The notes under the pieces are model-generated. The model did no database searches, was not told the DNA's origin, and saw nothing but the letters and a program-made list of their open reading frames with translations. Shown in pieces: positions 32,494 to 40,857 of a stretch of 56,098 bases of DNA. The first letter of the stretch is position 1. Every line of letters starts with the position of its first letter. Source of the DNA: Chloroflexi bacterium ADurb.Bin180 (lineage in GTDB: Bacteria; Chloroflexota; Anaerolineae; UBA2200); contig MWCV01000015.1 in the NCBI GenBank assembly GCA_002070215.1, positions 1-56,098 on the forward strand. The letters are read 5' to 3'. The position numbers and the translations under genes are program-made.

Positions 32494-34106
32494 TGCTGTG
32501 ACTCCTTGGCGGAGGTTGGCGCCGTATGCCTGGTGCGCAGCGGGAGCAGCTTGCCGCGGGCAGTGAGAATGGGCTCGGCGCGGCGCACGCGGATGGTGCC
32601 GGCATCCTGCCAGACAGTGCGCGTGGCGTCGGCCATCGGTGACGATTCGCTCAATGCCTGGAGGAGGACCTGCACCACCTGCTGCTCGTCGATATCGGGC
32701 AGGCGGGGGTGCACGTAGACGTAGAGGCGGGTGAAGCCCACCTCGTCTTCTTCTTCGACCATCTGATATTCGAGCGCTGTGCCGCCAAAGCGAGCCGGCA
32801 GAACCTGCTCGAGGATGCGCACCATCTCGGTGCCGATGAGGGTGACGCCCGCGCCGGTGAGTTTGCTGTAGCTGCGAATCTGGCGCAGGTGGGTAGTGTA
32901 GCCAAAGCTCTCGAGCGGGCAGCCGCAGTGACGCTCCTCGATGAGGCCGTAATCGTCGAGCTGTACATTGAGCATGATCTTGGGAGTAGCCGGCAGGAGC
33001 GAGGTCAGGTTGAAGGCGGGCACGGTGCCGTCAACGCCGGGCACGGAGCAGGGGTAGGTGAAAACGGCGCTCACATCGTGGAGGAGGTGCACGTCCCCGG
33101 CCTCGGACGGAGAGGCGCAGGCGACCCCGATGCGCCCGGACTCGACCGAGCCATAGTTGGAGACAAAGCGCAGGCCGGCCTGCGCGAAGAAAGCGGCCTT
33201 GGCGTCGGTAAGGGCTTCCTCGCTACCGAAAAAGACCAGCCCGGTGAGGTCGATACCGGCCTCGCGGGCGGCCAACACTACCCGCATGGCCCGGCTGGGA
33301 TTGGTGTGCAGCAGGCAGCGGCCGTGGGCGGCGAGCTGCTCGCGGGCGGCACGGGCGATCTGGACTGCCTCAGCCAGGCGAACGTACTCGGGCCAGGGCA
33401 CAGGGATGCCGTTGAGCCGCGAGAGAAGCACGACATAATAGGTGGCCACACCGTAGCGCAGCCAGTAGCGCGAGTCGCGCAGGCCCAGTGGTGAGAACCA
33501 GCGCAGCGGCGGCTGGCCAACGTAGGTGGCGCGCAGGATGTGGCGCAGTGAGCCGACGGGCAGGATGGAGCTCCAGCGGAGGGCGGGAATGTCCAGCACG
33601 TCATGCGCAGCCAGGGCCAGCAGCTCATCGGGGCCGCGGGCTGCAATGTGCTCCAGGTTGATGCCGACGTTGATGGCCAGGCCGGAGGAGCCGCCAGATT
33701 CAACCATAAACACCGGGGGAACGGCGGGGTTGTCGAAATCGCGCGCCGTGACCGGCAGAGTGAGACCGGGGCGCTCGATGGGCTTGCGGCCTTTGAACTC
33801 TTCAAAGGTGATGTAGACGCCGGACTCGCGGAGCTGCCTCAGAGCGCCTTCCACGCCGCGCTCGGCCACGAGGGCGCGCAGGTCACCCAGCTCGCAGCCC
33901 GCGTGGCGCAGCAGGGGCAGGTAGGGGCTGGCCGGCTGGTTGTAGATGCAGCGCTCGGCCATCGACAGCAGCATCTCGGCGCGGCGCTCCATTCGGTCGC
34001 GGACGATGCGTTTAGCGTCGTCGAGGGTGATGTGGTGGCGGCTAAAGCGGCGCAGCGCCCGGGGGAGGGCAGCGAACATGCGCAGGTATTCCAGTTGTTC
34101 ACCCAA
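32490..34106 (-). CDS. PaaK-like AMP-forming ligase (phenylacetate-CoA ligase/F390 synthetase family)
   Basis: About 538 residues. It is an ANL-superfamily adenylating enzyme of the PaaK/coenzyme F390 synthetase branch. ESGGSSGLAI (about 139-148) is the nucleotide loop, NYGSVESGRIG (about 319-329) the aromatic/acidic motif, and KIMLNVQLDDYGLIEE the metal/ribose region. SYSKLTGAGVTLIGTEM leads into the C-terminal ACP-like subdomain. The frame overlaps the permease stop (TTGA at 34112). The second TTG (34106) is better placed after GGGAGG. Sitting inside an ABC importer operon between permease and binding protein, it could activate the imported acid as a CoA thioester; this is inference. Confidence 0.78.
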   Translation of the reverse strand: MGEQLEYLRMFAALPRALRRFSRHHITLDDAKRIVRDRMERRAEMLLSMAERCIYNQPASPYLPLLRHAGCELGDLRALVAERGVEGALRQLRESGVYITFEEFKGRKPIERPGLTLPVTARDFDNPAVPPVFMVESGGSSGLAINVGINLEHIAARGPDELLALAAHDVLDIPALRWSSILPVGSLRHILRATYVGQPPLRWFSPLGLRDSRYWLRYGVATYYVVLLSRLNGIPVPWPEYVRLAEAVQIARAAREQLAAHGRCLLHTNPSRAMRVVLAAREAGIDLTGLVFFGSEEALTDAKAAFFAQAGLRFVSNYGSVESGRIGVACASPSEAGDVHLLHDVSAVFTYPCSVPGVDGTVPAFNLTSLLPATPKIMLNVQLDDYGLIEERHCGCPLESFGYTTHLRQIRSYSKLTGAGVTLIGTEMVRILEQVLPARFGGTALEYQMVEEEDEVGFTRLYVYVHPRLPDIDEQQVVQVLLQALSESSPMADATRTVWQDAGTIRVRRAEPILTARGKLLPLRTRHTAPTSAKESQQ

Positions 34107-34108
34107 GG

Positions 34109-34933
34109 TCAACCTCCCGTCCAGGCCGTGACCCGGCGCTCGACCATCTGGATGACCGCGGTGCAGAGCAGAGCGATGATGACCACCACCAGCAGCACGG
34201 CGAATACCCCGGCCGAGTCAAAGCGGCCACCCAGGTCGCGCAGCAGCGCACCGAGGCCAAAGTAGGCGATAAACATCTCGCCGGTGATCATCCCTTTGAC
34301 CGCCTGACCCATTCCCAGGCGCAGCCCCGCCATGGTGAGAGGCAGGGAGCCGGGCAAGAGCACGCGCCAAAAGACCTGGCGCTGGCTGGCGCCGAAGGAG
34401 CGGGCCATCTCCACGCTGCCTGCGCCAACGCCGCGGATGCCGGCCATGGCGTTGATGGCGATAATAAACACCGCGTTGAGGAACACGACTACCACCTGCG
34501 TGCTGCGACTCAGGCCAAAGAGGGCATAAACTACCGGCACGAAGGCGACCTTGGGCGTGGCCAGGAGAGCGTGCAGGGCCGGCTCCAGCAGGGAGGGCAC
34601 AAAGCGGTAGCGGCCCATCAGCAGACCGACACCGCTGCCGATTACCACCGCCAGCCCATAGCCCGCGGCCAGGGAGAGCAGGCTGCGGCCCAGGTTGGCC
34701 AGGATGAGCCCGCGCGCCGTGAGCCGGTAGAGCGTGACCGCTACGCTCGAAAGCGGCGGAAAAAAGCTCCAGTGGAACCAGCGCGCAGCGACCTCCCAGA
34801 GCAGCGCTCCGCTGAGCAATGACAGCAAGGCGGGGCCGGCCTGGAAGCGAAAGGCCAGGTCCTCGGCATCGGCGCCGACGCGAGCGGGCGTTTCGATGGC
34901 GGGCCGCAGGAGGGCGGGAGTGGGAGAGCTCAG
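34109..34933 (-). CDS. ABC importer permease 2 (SsuC/TauC-like), probable CTG start
   Basis: The 274-residue protein has six helices and the BPD_transp_1 loop VEMARSFGASQRQVFWRVLLPGSLP (EAA-like motif). ATG, GTG and TTG are absent near the expected start. A CTG at 34933 overlaps the ATPase stop (CTGA) and follows AAGGAGG by seven bases. The first standard codon, TTG at 34828, would cut off about 35 residues that align with the N-terminus of permease 1 and lacks a ribosome site. I therefore prefer CTG. Its partner is the permease at 35685; together they form a heteromeric channel. Confidence 0.75.
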   Translation of the reverse strand: MSSPTPALLRPAIETPARVGADAEDLAFRFQAGPALLSLLSGALLWEVAARWFHWSFFPPLSSVAVTLYRLTARGLILANLGRSLLSLAAGYGLAVVIGSGVGLLMGRYRFVPSLLEPALHALLATPKVAFVPVVYALFGLSRSTQVVVVFLNAVFIIAINAMAGIRGVGAGSVEMARSFGASQRQVFWRVLLPGSLPLTMAGLRLGMGQAVKGMITGEMFIAYFGLGALLRDLGGRFDSAGVFAVLLVVVIIALLCTAVIQMVERRVTAWTGG

Positions 34934-35688
34934 CTCTGGGCCTCCTTCAGCTCGCGCCAGAGGCGCGCGGTCAGCTCGGAAAAGCGAGGCAGCAGGTTCA
35001 CATCTGGCGGGCGCGGCCGCGGGAGATCGACGGTTACGATGTCGCGCACGCGTCCCGGGCGGGGCGTGAGCATCACCACCCGGTCAGCGAGCAGCACTGC
35101 CTCTTCGACGCTGTGGGTGACAAAGACCACGGTGTGTGGTGTAGCCTGCAGCAGGGCCAGCAGGTCCTCCTGCAAGAGGCGCCTGGTCTGGGCATCGAGG
35201 GCGCCGAACGGCTCGTCCATCAACAGGATCTCGGGGTTCACGGCCAGGGCGCGGGCCAGGCCCACGCGCTGCTGCATCCCGCCGGAGAGCTGGCGCGGGT
35301 AGTGGCGCTCAAAGCCAGCCAGGCCAACGCGGCTGATGAGCTCGCGCGCGGCGGCCTCACGCGCGGCACGGGGCTGGCCGCGCAGCTCCAGGCCAAAGGC
35401 CACGTTGCTCAACACGTCGGCCCAGGGCAAGAGGGCGAAATCCTGAAAGACCATAGCCCGGTCGCTGCCCGGACCGGTCACGGGCAGGCCGTTGATAAAG
35501 ATCTCGCCGGAATCGAGGGTCACCAGGCCAGCGATGGCCTTGAGCAGGGTGGTCTTGCCGCAGCCGCTGGGGCCGAGCAGGCAGACGAACTCGCGATGGG
35601 CGATGGAGAGGTCGACGCCGTCGAGTGCCAGCACCGGGGCCAGGCGGTCGTGGCGGTAGGTTTTGCGGCAGCCGCGCAGCTCGATCAG
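34930..35688 (-). CDS. ABC importer ATPase (SsuB/TauB-like), probable CTG start
   Basis: The 252-residue ATPase has Walker A LLGPSGCGKTTLLKAI, Q-loop VFQDFALLPWADV, signature LSGGMQQR, Walker B ILLMDEPFGALD and switch THSVEEAVLLADRV, all typical of the nitrate/sulfonate/taurine import group. The open frame extends upstream to 35961, but those residues are antisense-like and not conserved. The conserved part begins LIELRGCRKTY. The only plausible initiator is CTG 35688, which overlaps the permease stop (CTGA) and follows GGAGG by seven bases. The neighbouring permease 2 shows the same arrangement. Confidence 0.8.
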   Translation of the reverse strand: MIELRGCRKTYRHDRLAPVLALDGVDLSIAHREFVCLLGPSGCGKTTLLKAIAGLVTLDSGEIFINGLPVTGPGSDRAMVFQDFALLPWADVLSNVAFGLELRGQPRAAREAAARELISRVGLAGFERHYPRQLSGGMQQRVGLARALAVNPEILLMDEPFGALDAQTRRLLQEDLLALLQATPHTVVFVTHSVEEAVLLADRVVMLTPRPGRVRDIVTVDLPRPRPPDVNLLPRFSELTARLWRELKEAQS

Positions 35689-36470
35689 GAGGCAGCCTCC
35701 GGGGCGGCCCAGGGTGCAAGACGCTGCTCCACCAGGCGGAGAAGCTGCAGCACCAGCACTGCTTCGGCGATCACTACCAGGATGGTGGCGTAGAGATCCG
35801 CCGAGCGGAAGGTACCCTGGAACTCGAGGATCAGGCGACCGATGCCCACCGCTACCAGCAGCAGCTCTACGGTGATCATACCGGTGATGGCCCGGGCCGC
35901 ACCCAGGCGCAGCCCGGTGAGCACGGCGGGCAGGGCGCCGGGCAGATAGACCCTGCTCCACAACTGGCGCTCGGAGGCGGAGAAGGAGCGAGCCATTTCG
36001 ACCCAGGACGGCTCGAGCAGGCGCACGCCGGCGCGCACGTTGACGGTAATCACCACCACGGCAAAGGTAAAGGTGATGAAGACGCGCGAGGTGAGGCCGA
36101 GGCCAAAGGCCATAATGACGATGGGAATGAGGGCCGACTTGGGCACGGCGATGAGGATGGAGAGGTAGGGGTCCAGGTACTGTTCGGCCAGGCGCCAGCG
36201 GCCCATGAGCAGGCCAGTCAGCACGCCGACCGCGGCGGCCAGGCCAAAGCCCAGCAGCATGGCCTGGTTGCTGAGCCAGAGGGCCTGCCAGAGCGTGCGG
36301 GTGGTCAGCAAGCGGGCCAGTGCGGCGAGGGTTTCGAAGAAGCCAGGCAGGAGCAGGCTGTGCAGGCGGCGGGCGCCGAGCTCCCAGGCCAGGGCAAAGA
36401 GGAGCGGCGAAGACAGCCGAACAGCCGTTTCCGCTGCTGGAAGCCAGGCGGGTCTGGAATGGTTCGTCAT
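35685..36470 (-). CDS. ABC importer permease 1 (SsuC/TauC-like)
   Basis: The 261-residue, six-helix permease has the cytoplasmic EAA-like loop VEMARSFSASERQLWSRVYLPGALPA (about 150-175). The ATG at 36470 follows GAGGAG; a longer frame to 36602 covers the promoter region and is not used. First gene of the five-gene operon permease-ATPase-permease-ligase-binding protein, whose members all overlap or abut. Two different permease genes imply a heterodimeric channel, less common than the homodimer in this import family. Confidence 0.82.
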   Translation of the reverse strand: MTNHSRPAWLPAAETAVRLSSPLLFALAWELGARRLHSLLLPGFFETLAALARLLTTRTLWQALWLSNQAMLLGFGLAAAVGVLTGLLMGRWRLAEQYLDPYLSILIAVPKSALIPIVIMAFGLGLTSRVFITFTFAVVVITVNVRAGVRLLEPSWVEMARSFSASERQLWSRVYLPGALPAVLTGLRLGAARAITGMITVELLLVAVGIGRLILEFQGTFRSADLYATILVVIAEAVLVLQLLRLVEQRLAPWAAPEAAS

Positions 36471-36512
36471 ACCGGGCAGCTCCTCTGCGGCGCCGTCACG
36501 CACCGACGGGCC

Positions 36513-36541
36513 ATTTTGCGCGCGAATGGTGGCTCTGTCAA
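36513..36541 (-). promoter_or_regulatory. Promoter of the ABC importer operon
   Basis: Minus-strand TTGACA (36541-36536), a 17-bp spacer and CAAAAT (36518-36513), 43 bp before permease 1. Confidence 0.55.
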
Positions 36542-36594
36542 GCGGAGACTCTGACCGGAGTGTCGAACAACTGCCTGGAATGGGCGAACGACAG

Positions 36595-36840
36595 GCTGGC
36601 AATGGTCGTAGATCTTGGCACTATTGTGCCGAGCCAGGACCTTGTGCGCAGTTCAAGGGCGCTTCATCCCCCTCCAGACAACCTCACGGCGAAAGGGCTG
36701 GGGACAGGCACGGCCATGGCCACGCCGGCACGGCGAACCTGACGAGATTGGAAGTTGCCCGTGGTCCCGGCACAGCCGGGCACCAACACCACCGCGTTCG
36801 GGTCTCTCGCCGACTTATCCACACTCTCCGGGGATGGTCC
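36595..36840. repeat. Intergenic stretch with hairpins and repeat remnants
   Basis: This is the rest of the 388-base gap 36471-36858. It holds two small hairpins (GGCAC-TATT-GTGCC at 36617-36630 and CCCGGC-ACA-GCCGGG at 36766-36780). TCTCTCGCC followed by TTATCCACACTCTCCGG (about 36803-36831) resembles positions 87-113. The second hairpin lies after the triple-fusion gene and may act as a weak terminator. No gene is seen. Confidence 0.4.
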
Positions 36841-36858
36841 CCGGTGGCCTGCTCCAGG

Positions 36859-39204
36859 CTAAACTGCCTGCTCCTTACGCAGATAGCGCAGCGCGGCGAC
36901 CCCGGGCAGGATGGGCAGCCAGAAGCTGAGCAAGCGGTAGGCCAGCACCGCCGCGACTGCCGGCCCGGCTGGCACGCCTACTGCGGAGAGGCCGGCGACG
37001 AGGGCAGCCTCGATGGCGCCCAGGCCGCCGGGCGTGGGGCTGGCCGCTGAGACAGCGGTTCCACCGAGGTACACTGCCATCACCTTGAGAAACGAAGCGT
37101 GGGCGCCAAAGGCCCGCACGCAGACCATCAGAGCAATGATGTTGACCAGGATCTGCCCCGTTGCGCCAGCCAGGAGGCGCGCCATGCGGGCCGGGCTGCG
37201 GGCCAATGCGGCCAAGGACCGCAGTGCTGCTGTAACCGGCCGAAGCAAACGCCGGGCGCCCTGCGAGCGCAACGCCAGCGCAATGCCCAGCAGGGCCAGG
37301 GAACCGGCAATGGCCACCAGCGTCGGCCAGTGCTGAGGCAAGCGGACGGCGGCTACGCCCCGAATACCAAGCAGTGCCGTGCTGAGCAAGAGCAAAGGCA
37401 CGTGTACCGCCGAGGTAGCAGCCATGGCCGTGCCCAGGGCCGAGACCGCAGTCGGGCGGTCCAGCCCTGAACGCTCCAGGTAACGCTCCAGAAGACTGAG
37501 GCCACCCAAACCTTTGGGAGTCACTCGATTCATGGCCGATCCGGCCAGTTGGACCAGTGCCGTGCGCCCGAGGGCGAGCGGATGCTCTGCCGCGCCCGTG
37601 AGCGCCAGCGCCGCCGCGAGATAGGTGGAGAAGGCCCCCGCCGACGCGACCAGCAGCCAGTCCCACTGCACGCCGCGAAAGGCGGCTACCGTCTGGCGCA
37701 GCTCGCCGACCTGGGGCAACAGAAAATGAATGGCCAGGGCCAGGCCGACCAGGGTGAGCACGGCCATCGGCTGGACCCGCGACAGGGGGGCAGGCGCTGG
37801 CACAGGGGTCGAGGTGAGGGCGCCGACCTGCGCGGCAATGGCCCGCAGGGCAGCGTGCCTGGTCTCGCTGCGCGTGACCGACGAGAGGGCCAGCGGCTGC
37901 AGCAGAGGCAGTGCGGCCTCCAGCTCCTGGGGCGGCAGAGCAGCGCTGGCCGAACGGACGGCGCGTTCCGGGCCGACGACAAAGGACAGCGAGGCGAGCA
38001 GCTCGGCCACGTCCTGGCCGATGCGGTGCGTGCTGGCCGCGGCCTCGGAAAAGCCAAAGTCAATCAGCCAGGGCTGGCCCTGCTGGTCGACGACGATGTT
38101 GCCCCGCCTGAGGTCGCGGTGGGCGATGTGCGCGCGGTGGAGCAGGGCTACCTGCTCCCAGATCTTGCGTAAGAGCGAATCGTCCATTTCGGCGGCGCTC
38201 AGCGAGCTGAGGCCGCGGCCGGGGATACGCTCTTCGACGAGCACGGCCGCGCCGCCGGGTACCTCTGCGGCCACGACGAGGTGCGGCACGCGCACTCCGG
38301 CCCTGGCCGCCAGCAAGGCCAGGTAGGCTTCATGCTCCACCTGCTGCTTGGGTGTGGCAAAGGGTGACTCGTCCTCCAGCTCACGAAAAGCGAGAAAGCG
38401 GTAGGCCTTGAAGAGCAGGTCCGCGTCGCGCTGCTCGCTACTGACGAGTTTGACGAAGAGGTCCGGCCCTCCGGGTTGGTGGGCCCACATCGGGCTCGAG
38501 CCGCGGGCATCGACTCTGGCCTGGCCAAGGTCGCTGACCTGAACGCCCATCGTCTGCAAGGTCTGGCGGATCTGTTCCGGCGAGACCAAGTGCCCGGGCG
38601 CGCCGCGAACAACGTGCAGCAACGAGCCCACGAGCCAGCCCAGTGCCACACCGCCCAGCACGTCCAGCGGCAGGTGCGCGCCCACATAGACCCTCCCGAT
38701 GGCCACGGCCCACACGACGCCCCAGGCAAGCTGGCGCGATCTCCGCCCGATGTAGGGCGAGAGGACTGTGGCGAGTGCCGCCGCGACGGCAGCATGGCCG
38801 GAAGGGAAACCCGGGCCGGTGGCCGTGGTGCCGCGCACGCTGACCTCGGCCAGCAGAATGTCGGGTCTGGCGCGGGCCACGATGAGCTTGCCCAGTCGGG
38901 CCAGGAGCCAGGCAGTTGAGCCGCTGAGGGCCAGATCCAGGGCCAGTTGGCGCCTCCGGGCCAGCAGCGCGGCCAGGGTCACCACAACCACAGCGGCAAA
39001 GGTGCCGGCTTCCATAAGCACGCGGAAAGGCAGGCCAGCGGCCCGCGGCAGGTGGTTGAACAGGCGAAAGACATCGGTCTCGAACAGGCTGAGCCGGCCG
39101 CGGGAGGCGAGCAGCGCAAAGGCCAGGAGCGCCAGGGAAGCCAGGACCACGCGGAGGGCATCTCCCGGGCGGCGGATGCGGCGTTCGGTATCAAAGTCGG
39201 GCAT
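36859..39204 (-). CDS. PAP2 phosphatase - kinase-like - YbhN/LPG-synthase-type membrane fusion
   Basis: The 781-residue protein is built of three parts. A PAP2 domain (about 15-205) has KLIVARARPD, FPSGHAAV with His137, and GRVYVGAHLPLDVLGG. A soluble protein-kinase-like domain (about 225-440) has HRDLRRGNIVVD (H362, D364, N369) and LIDFGF (D382), as in RIO/Kdo-kinase-type enzymes. A C-terminal YbhN/UPF0104 membrane domain (about 480-775), the family of lysyl-phosphatidylglycerol-synthase flippases, includes PTPGGLGAIEAAL. All catalytic residues look intact. It probably handles and moves a phosphorylated lipid; the order of reactions is inference. Divergently transcribed from the phosphatase-like gene at 39365. 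Confidence 0.8.
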   Translation of the reverse strand: MPDFDTERRIRRPGDALRVVLASLALLAFALLASRGRLSLFETDVFRLFNHLPRAAGLPFRVLMEAGTFAAVVVVTLAALLARRRQLALDLALSGSTAWLLARLGKLIVARARPDILLAEVSVRGTTATGPGFPSGHAAVAAALATVLSPYIGRRSRQLAWGVVWAVAIGRVYVGAHLPLDVLGGVALGWLVGSLLHVVRGAPGHLVSPEQIRQTLQTMGVQVSDLGQARVDARGSSPMWAHQPGGPDLFVKLVSSEQRDADLLFKAYRFLAFRELEDESPFATPKQQVEHEAYLALLAARAGVRVPHLVVAAEVPGGAAVLVEERIPGRGLSSLSAAEMDDSLLRKIWEQVALLHRAHIAHRDLRRGNIVVDQQGQPWLIDFGFSEAAASTHRIGQDVAELLASLSFVVGPERAVRSASAALPPQELEAALPLLQPLALSSVTRSETRHAALRAIAAQVGALTSTPVPAPAPLSRVQPMAVLTLVGLALAIHFLLPQVGELRQTVAAFRGVQWDWLLVASAGAFSTYLAAALALTGAAEHPLALGRTALVQLAGSAMNRVTPKGLGGLSLLERYLERSGLDRPTAVSALGTAMAATSAVHVPLLLLSTALLGIRGVAAVRLPQHWPTLVAIAGSLALLGIALALRSQGARRLLRPVTAALRSLAALARSPARMARLLAGATGQILVNIIALMVCVRAFGAHASFLKVMAVYLGGTAVSAASPTPGGLGAIEAALVAGLSAVGVPAGPAVAAVLAYRLLSFWLPILPGVAALRYLRKEQAV

Positions 39205-39249
39205 GTCAGGTCCTTCTGGTCAGGTACTAGAGAAGCGCGCGACAGGGCC

Positions 39250-39278
39250 ATTGTCGCCCCGGACGGCCAATGAGTCAA
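39250..39278 (-). promoter_or_regulatory. Promoter of the triple-fusion gene
   Basis: Minus-strand TTGACT (39278-39273), a 17-bp spacer and GACAAT (39255-39250). Confidence 0.55.
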
Positions 39279-39291
39279 ACGGGGGCGGCGT

Positions 39292-39320
39292 TTGGCAGAC
39301 GGCGGCGGGGCGAGGATAAT
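39292..39320 (+). promoter_or_regulatory. Promoter of the purple-acid-phosphatase-like gene
   Basis: TTGGCA (39292-39297), a 17-bp spacer and GATAAT (39315-39320). It is back to back with the minus-strand promoter at 39278. Confidence 0.55.
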
Positions 39321-39364
39321 GGCGAGCAGCAAGAGCAGGGCGAGAGCCGGAGGGGAGAGGTCGA

Positions 39365-40843
39365 TTGAAGACGAGGGCAAGGCGGGTGACGGCGGTGCTG
39401 GTGGTGCTCGTCTGCGCGACGGCCTGGTGGGCCTGGCGCAGTGGAACGGCGGAGCGGCTGCTGGGTGGTATGGCAAACAGGGCGGGACCGAACCCCGCCT
39501 GCACTCCCCTGAGCGATGTGACTCCGGCGGCCTGTGCCATCCCCGCTGTCACCGGCACGGATGGACCGGGGCTGGCTGTGCCCACGCCGGACTCGACAAA
39601 CACACCGGCTGCGGAGCCGACCGTGGTCGTGCTGGTGCCATTGGCCGAAAGCGGTGCCACGGCGACGCCTCAGCCTACCGTGGTGGTGATGCTGCCTCTG
39701 GCCGAAAGCGGAGAGCAACCGGCAGAGACGGAAGGGGTGATTGGCGGACCGTACCTGGGGAACGTCACCCGGACCAGCGCGCACGTTTCCTGGGTGACGA
39801 GGGGCGAGGGGCCGGGCGCGGTGCGCTTCTGGCAGCAGGGGCAGGCGGCACGCGAGGCCCGGGCGGACACGCTCAGCACCCCGGCCGGGATCTGGCACGA
39901 GGCGGTGCTGACCGCTCTGAGGCCGGGCGAGCTCTGCACCTACACTCTGGCGGCTGCCGGCGGACCGGAGCACTCCTTTGTCACTGCGCCGGACGACGGG
40001 CGTCCCTTCACCTTTTTGGCGCTGGGAGACACGAGGCCGGGTGACCGTACAGCAGCGCAGCCGACCGATATGGCCCGCGCGGTGGCAGCACAGGTGGCGG
40101 GGCGCGAGTTTGTGTTTGCGCTGCACAACGGCGACATTGTGGCCGAGGGCGGACGCTGTGAGGGCGAGCTGAGCGGCTGGGAGCAGTACCGTCGGGCCTA
40201 TCTCAACCTGTTCGGCGCTACCCTGGCGCGGGCGCCGTTCTACCTCACGCCGGGCAACCACGACATGGCCTGGGGTACCTGCGGCATGGAGATCTTTAGG
40301 GGCGTGTTTGCCCTGCCGGACCAGACGCCGGGCGAAGGCCGCGAGAGCTACTATTCGTTCGACTGGGGCAACCTGCACGTGATCAGCCTCAACACCAATG
40401 AACCGGTGGGCCCGGGCAGCGCGCAGTATGAGTGGCTCGAGGGCGACCTAGCCGCGAACCGCCAGCAGTGGACGGTGGTGCAGTTCCACGAGGCGGTGTA
40501 CACGTCGGGCGATCATGAGCCGTTCCTGCCGGCACGCGAGTCCTGGGTGCCGCTCTTTGAGCGGTACGGGGTGGACCTGGTCTTTAACGGGCACAACCAC
40601 ACTTATGAGCGCACCTGCCCGATCAAGGCGGGAGCCTGCACAACTCGAGCGGAAGGCGGCGTGGTGTACGTGGTTACCGCCGGCGCCGGCCCGGCGCTGC
40701 ACGACTCGACGGGAGCGTGGTTCTCGGTGCTCCACCTGAGCCTGCACCACTTTGTAACCGTGCACATCGATGGCGGTCGGCTCGAGCTGTCGGCATGGAA
40801 CTGGCAGGGCCAGCTCTTTGACCGCTACGTGATGACCAGGTAG
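39365..40843 (+). CDS. Secreted purple-acid-phosphatase-like metallophosphoesterase
   Basis: The 492-residue product has an N-terminal membrane helix or uncleaved signal (about 8-25). A Thr-Pro linker follows, then an Ig/fibronectin-like domain opening GPYLGNVTRTSAHVSWVT (about 128-145), as in purple acid phosphatases, and a calcineurin-like phosphoesterase. The metal motifs are LALGDTRPGD, HNGDIV, TPGNHD, VQFHEA and FNGHNHTYER. It should act outside the cytoplasm on phosphate esters. The start is TTG 39365 after a GGAGGGGAGAGG site. Confidence 0.82.
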   Translation: MKTRARRVTAVLVVLVCATAWWAWRSGTAERLLGGMANRAGPNPACTPLSDVTPAACAIPAVTGTDGPGLAVPTPDSTNTPAAEPTVVVLVPLAESGATATPQPTVVVMLPLAESGEQPAETEGVIGGPYLGNVTRTSAHVSWVTRGEGPGAVRFWQQGQAAREARADTLSTPAGIWHEAVLTALRPGELCTYTLAAAGGPEHSFVTAPDDGRPFTFLALGDTRPGDRTAAQPTDMARAVAAQVAGREFVFALHNGDIVAEGGRCEGELSGWEQYRRAYLNLFGATLARAPFYLTPGNHDMAWGTCGMEIFRGVFALPDQTPGEGRESYYSFDWGNLHVISLNTNEPVGPGSAQYEWLEGDLAANRQQWTVVQFHEAVYTSGDHEPFLPARESWVPLFERYGVDLVFNGHNHTYERTCPIKAGACTTRAEGGVVYVVTAGAGPALHDSTGAWFSVLHLSLHHFVTVHIDGGRLELSAWNWQGQLFDRYVMTR

Positions 40844-40857
40844 CGCGGAGGAGTGGC

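Noticed and set aside
35689-35961. N-terminal extension of the importer ATPase to 35961
   Set aside because: The extra 91 residues are off-frame translation of the permease gene and have no similarity to ABC ATPases.
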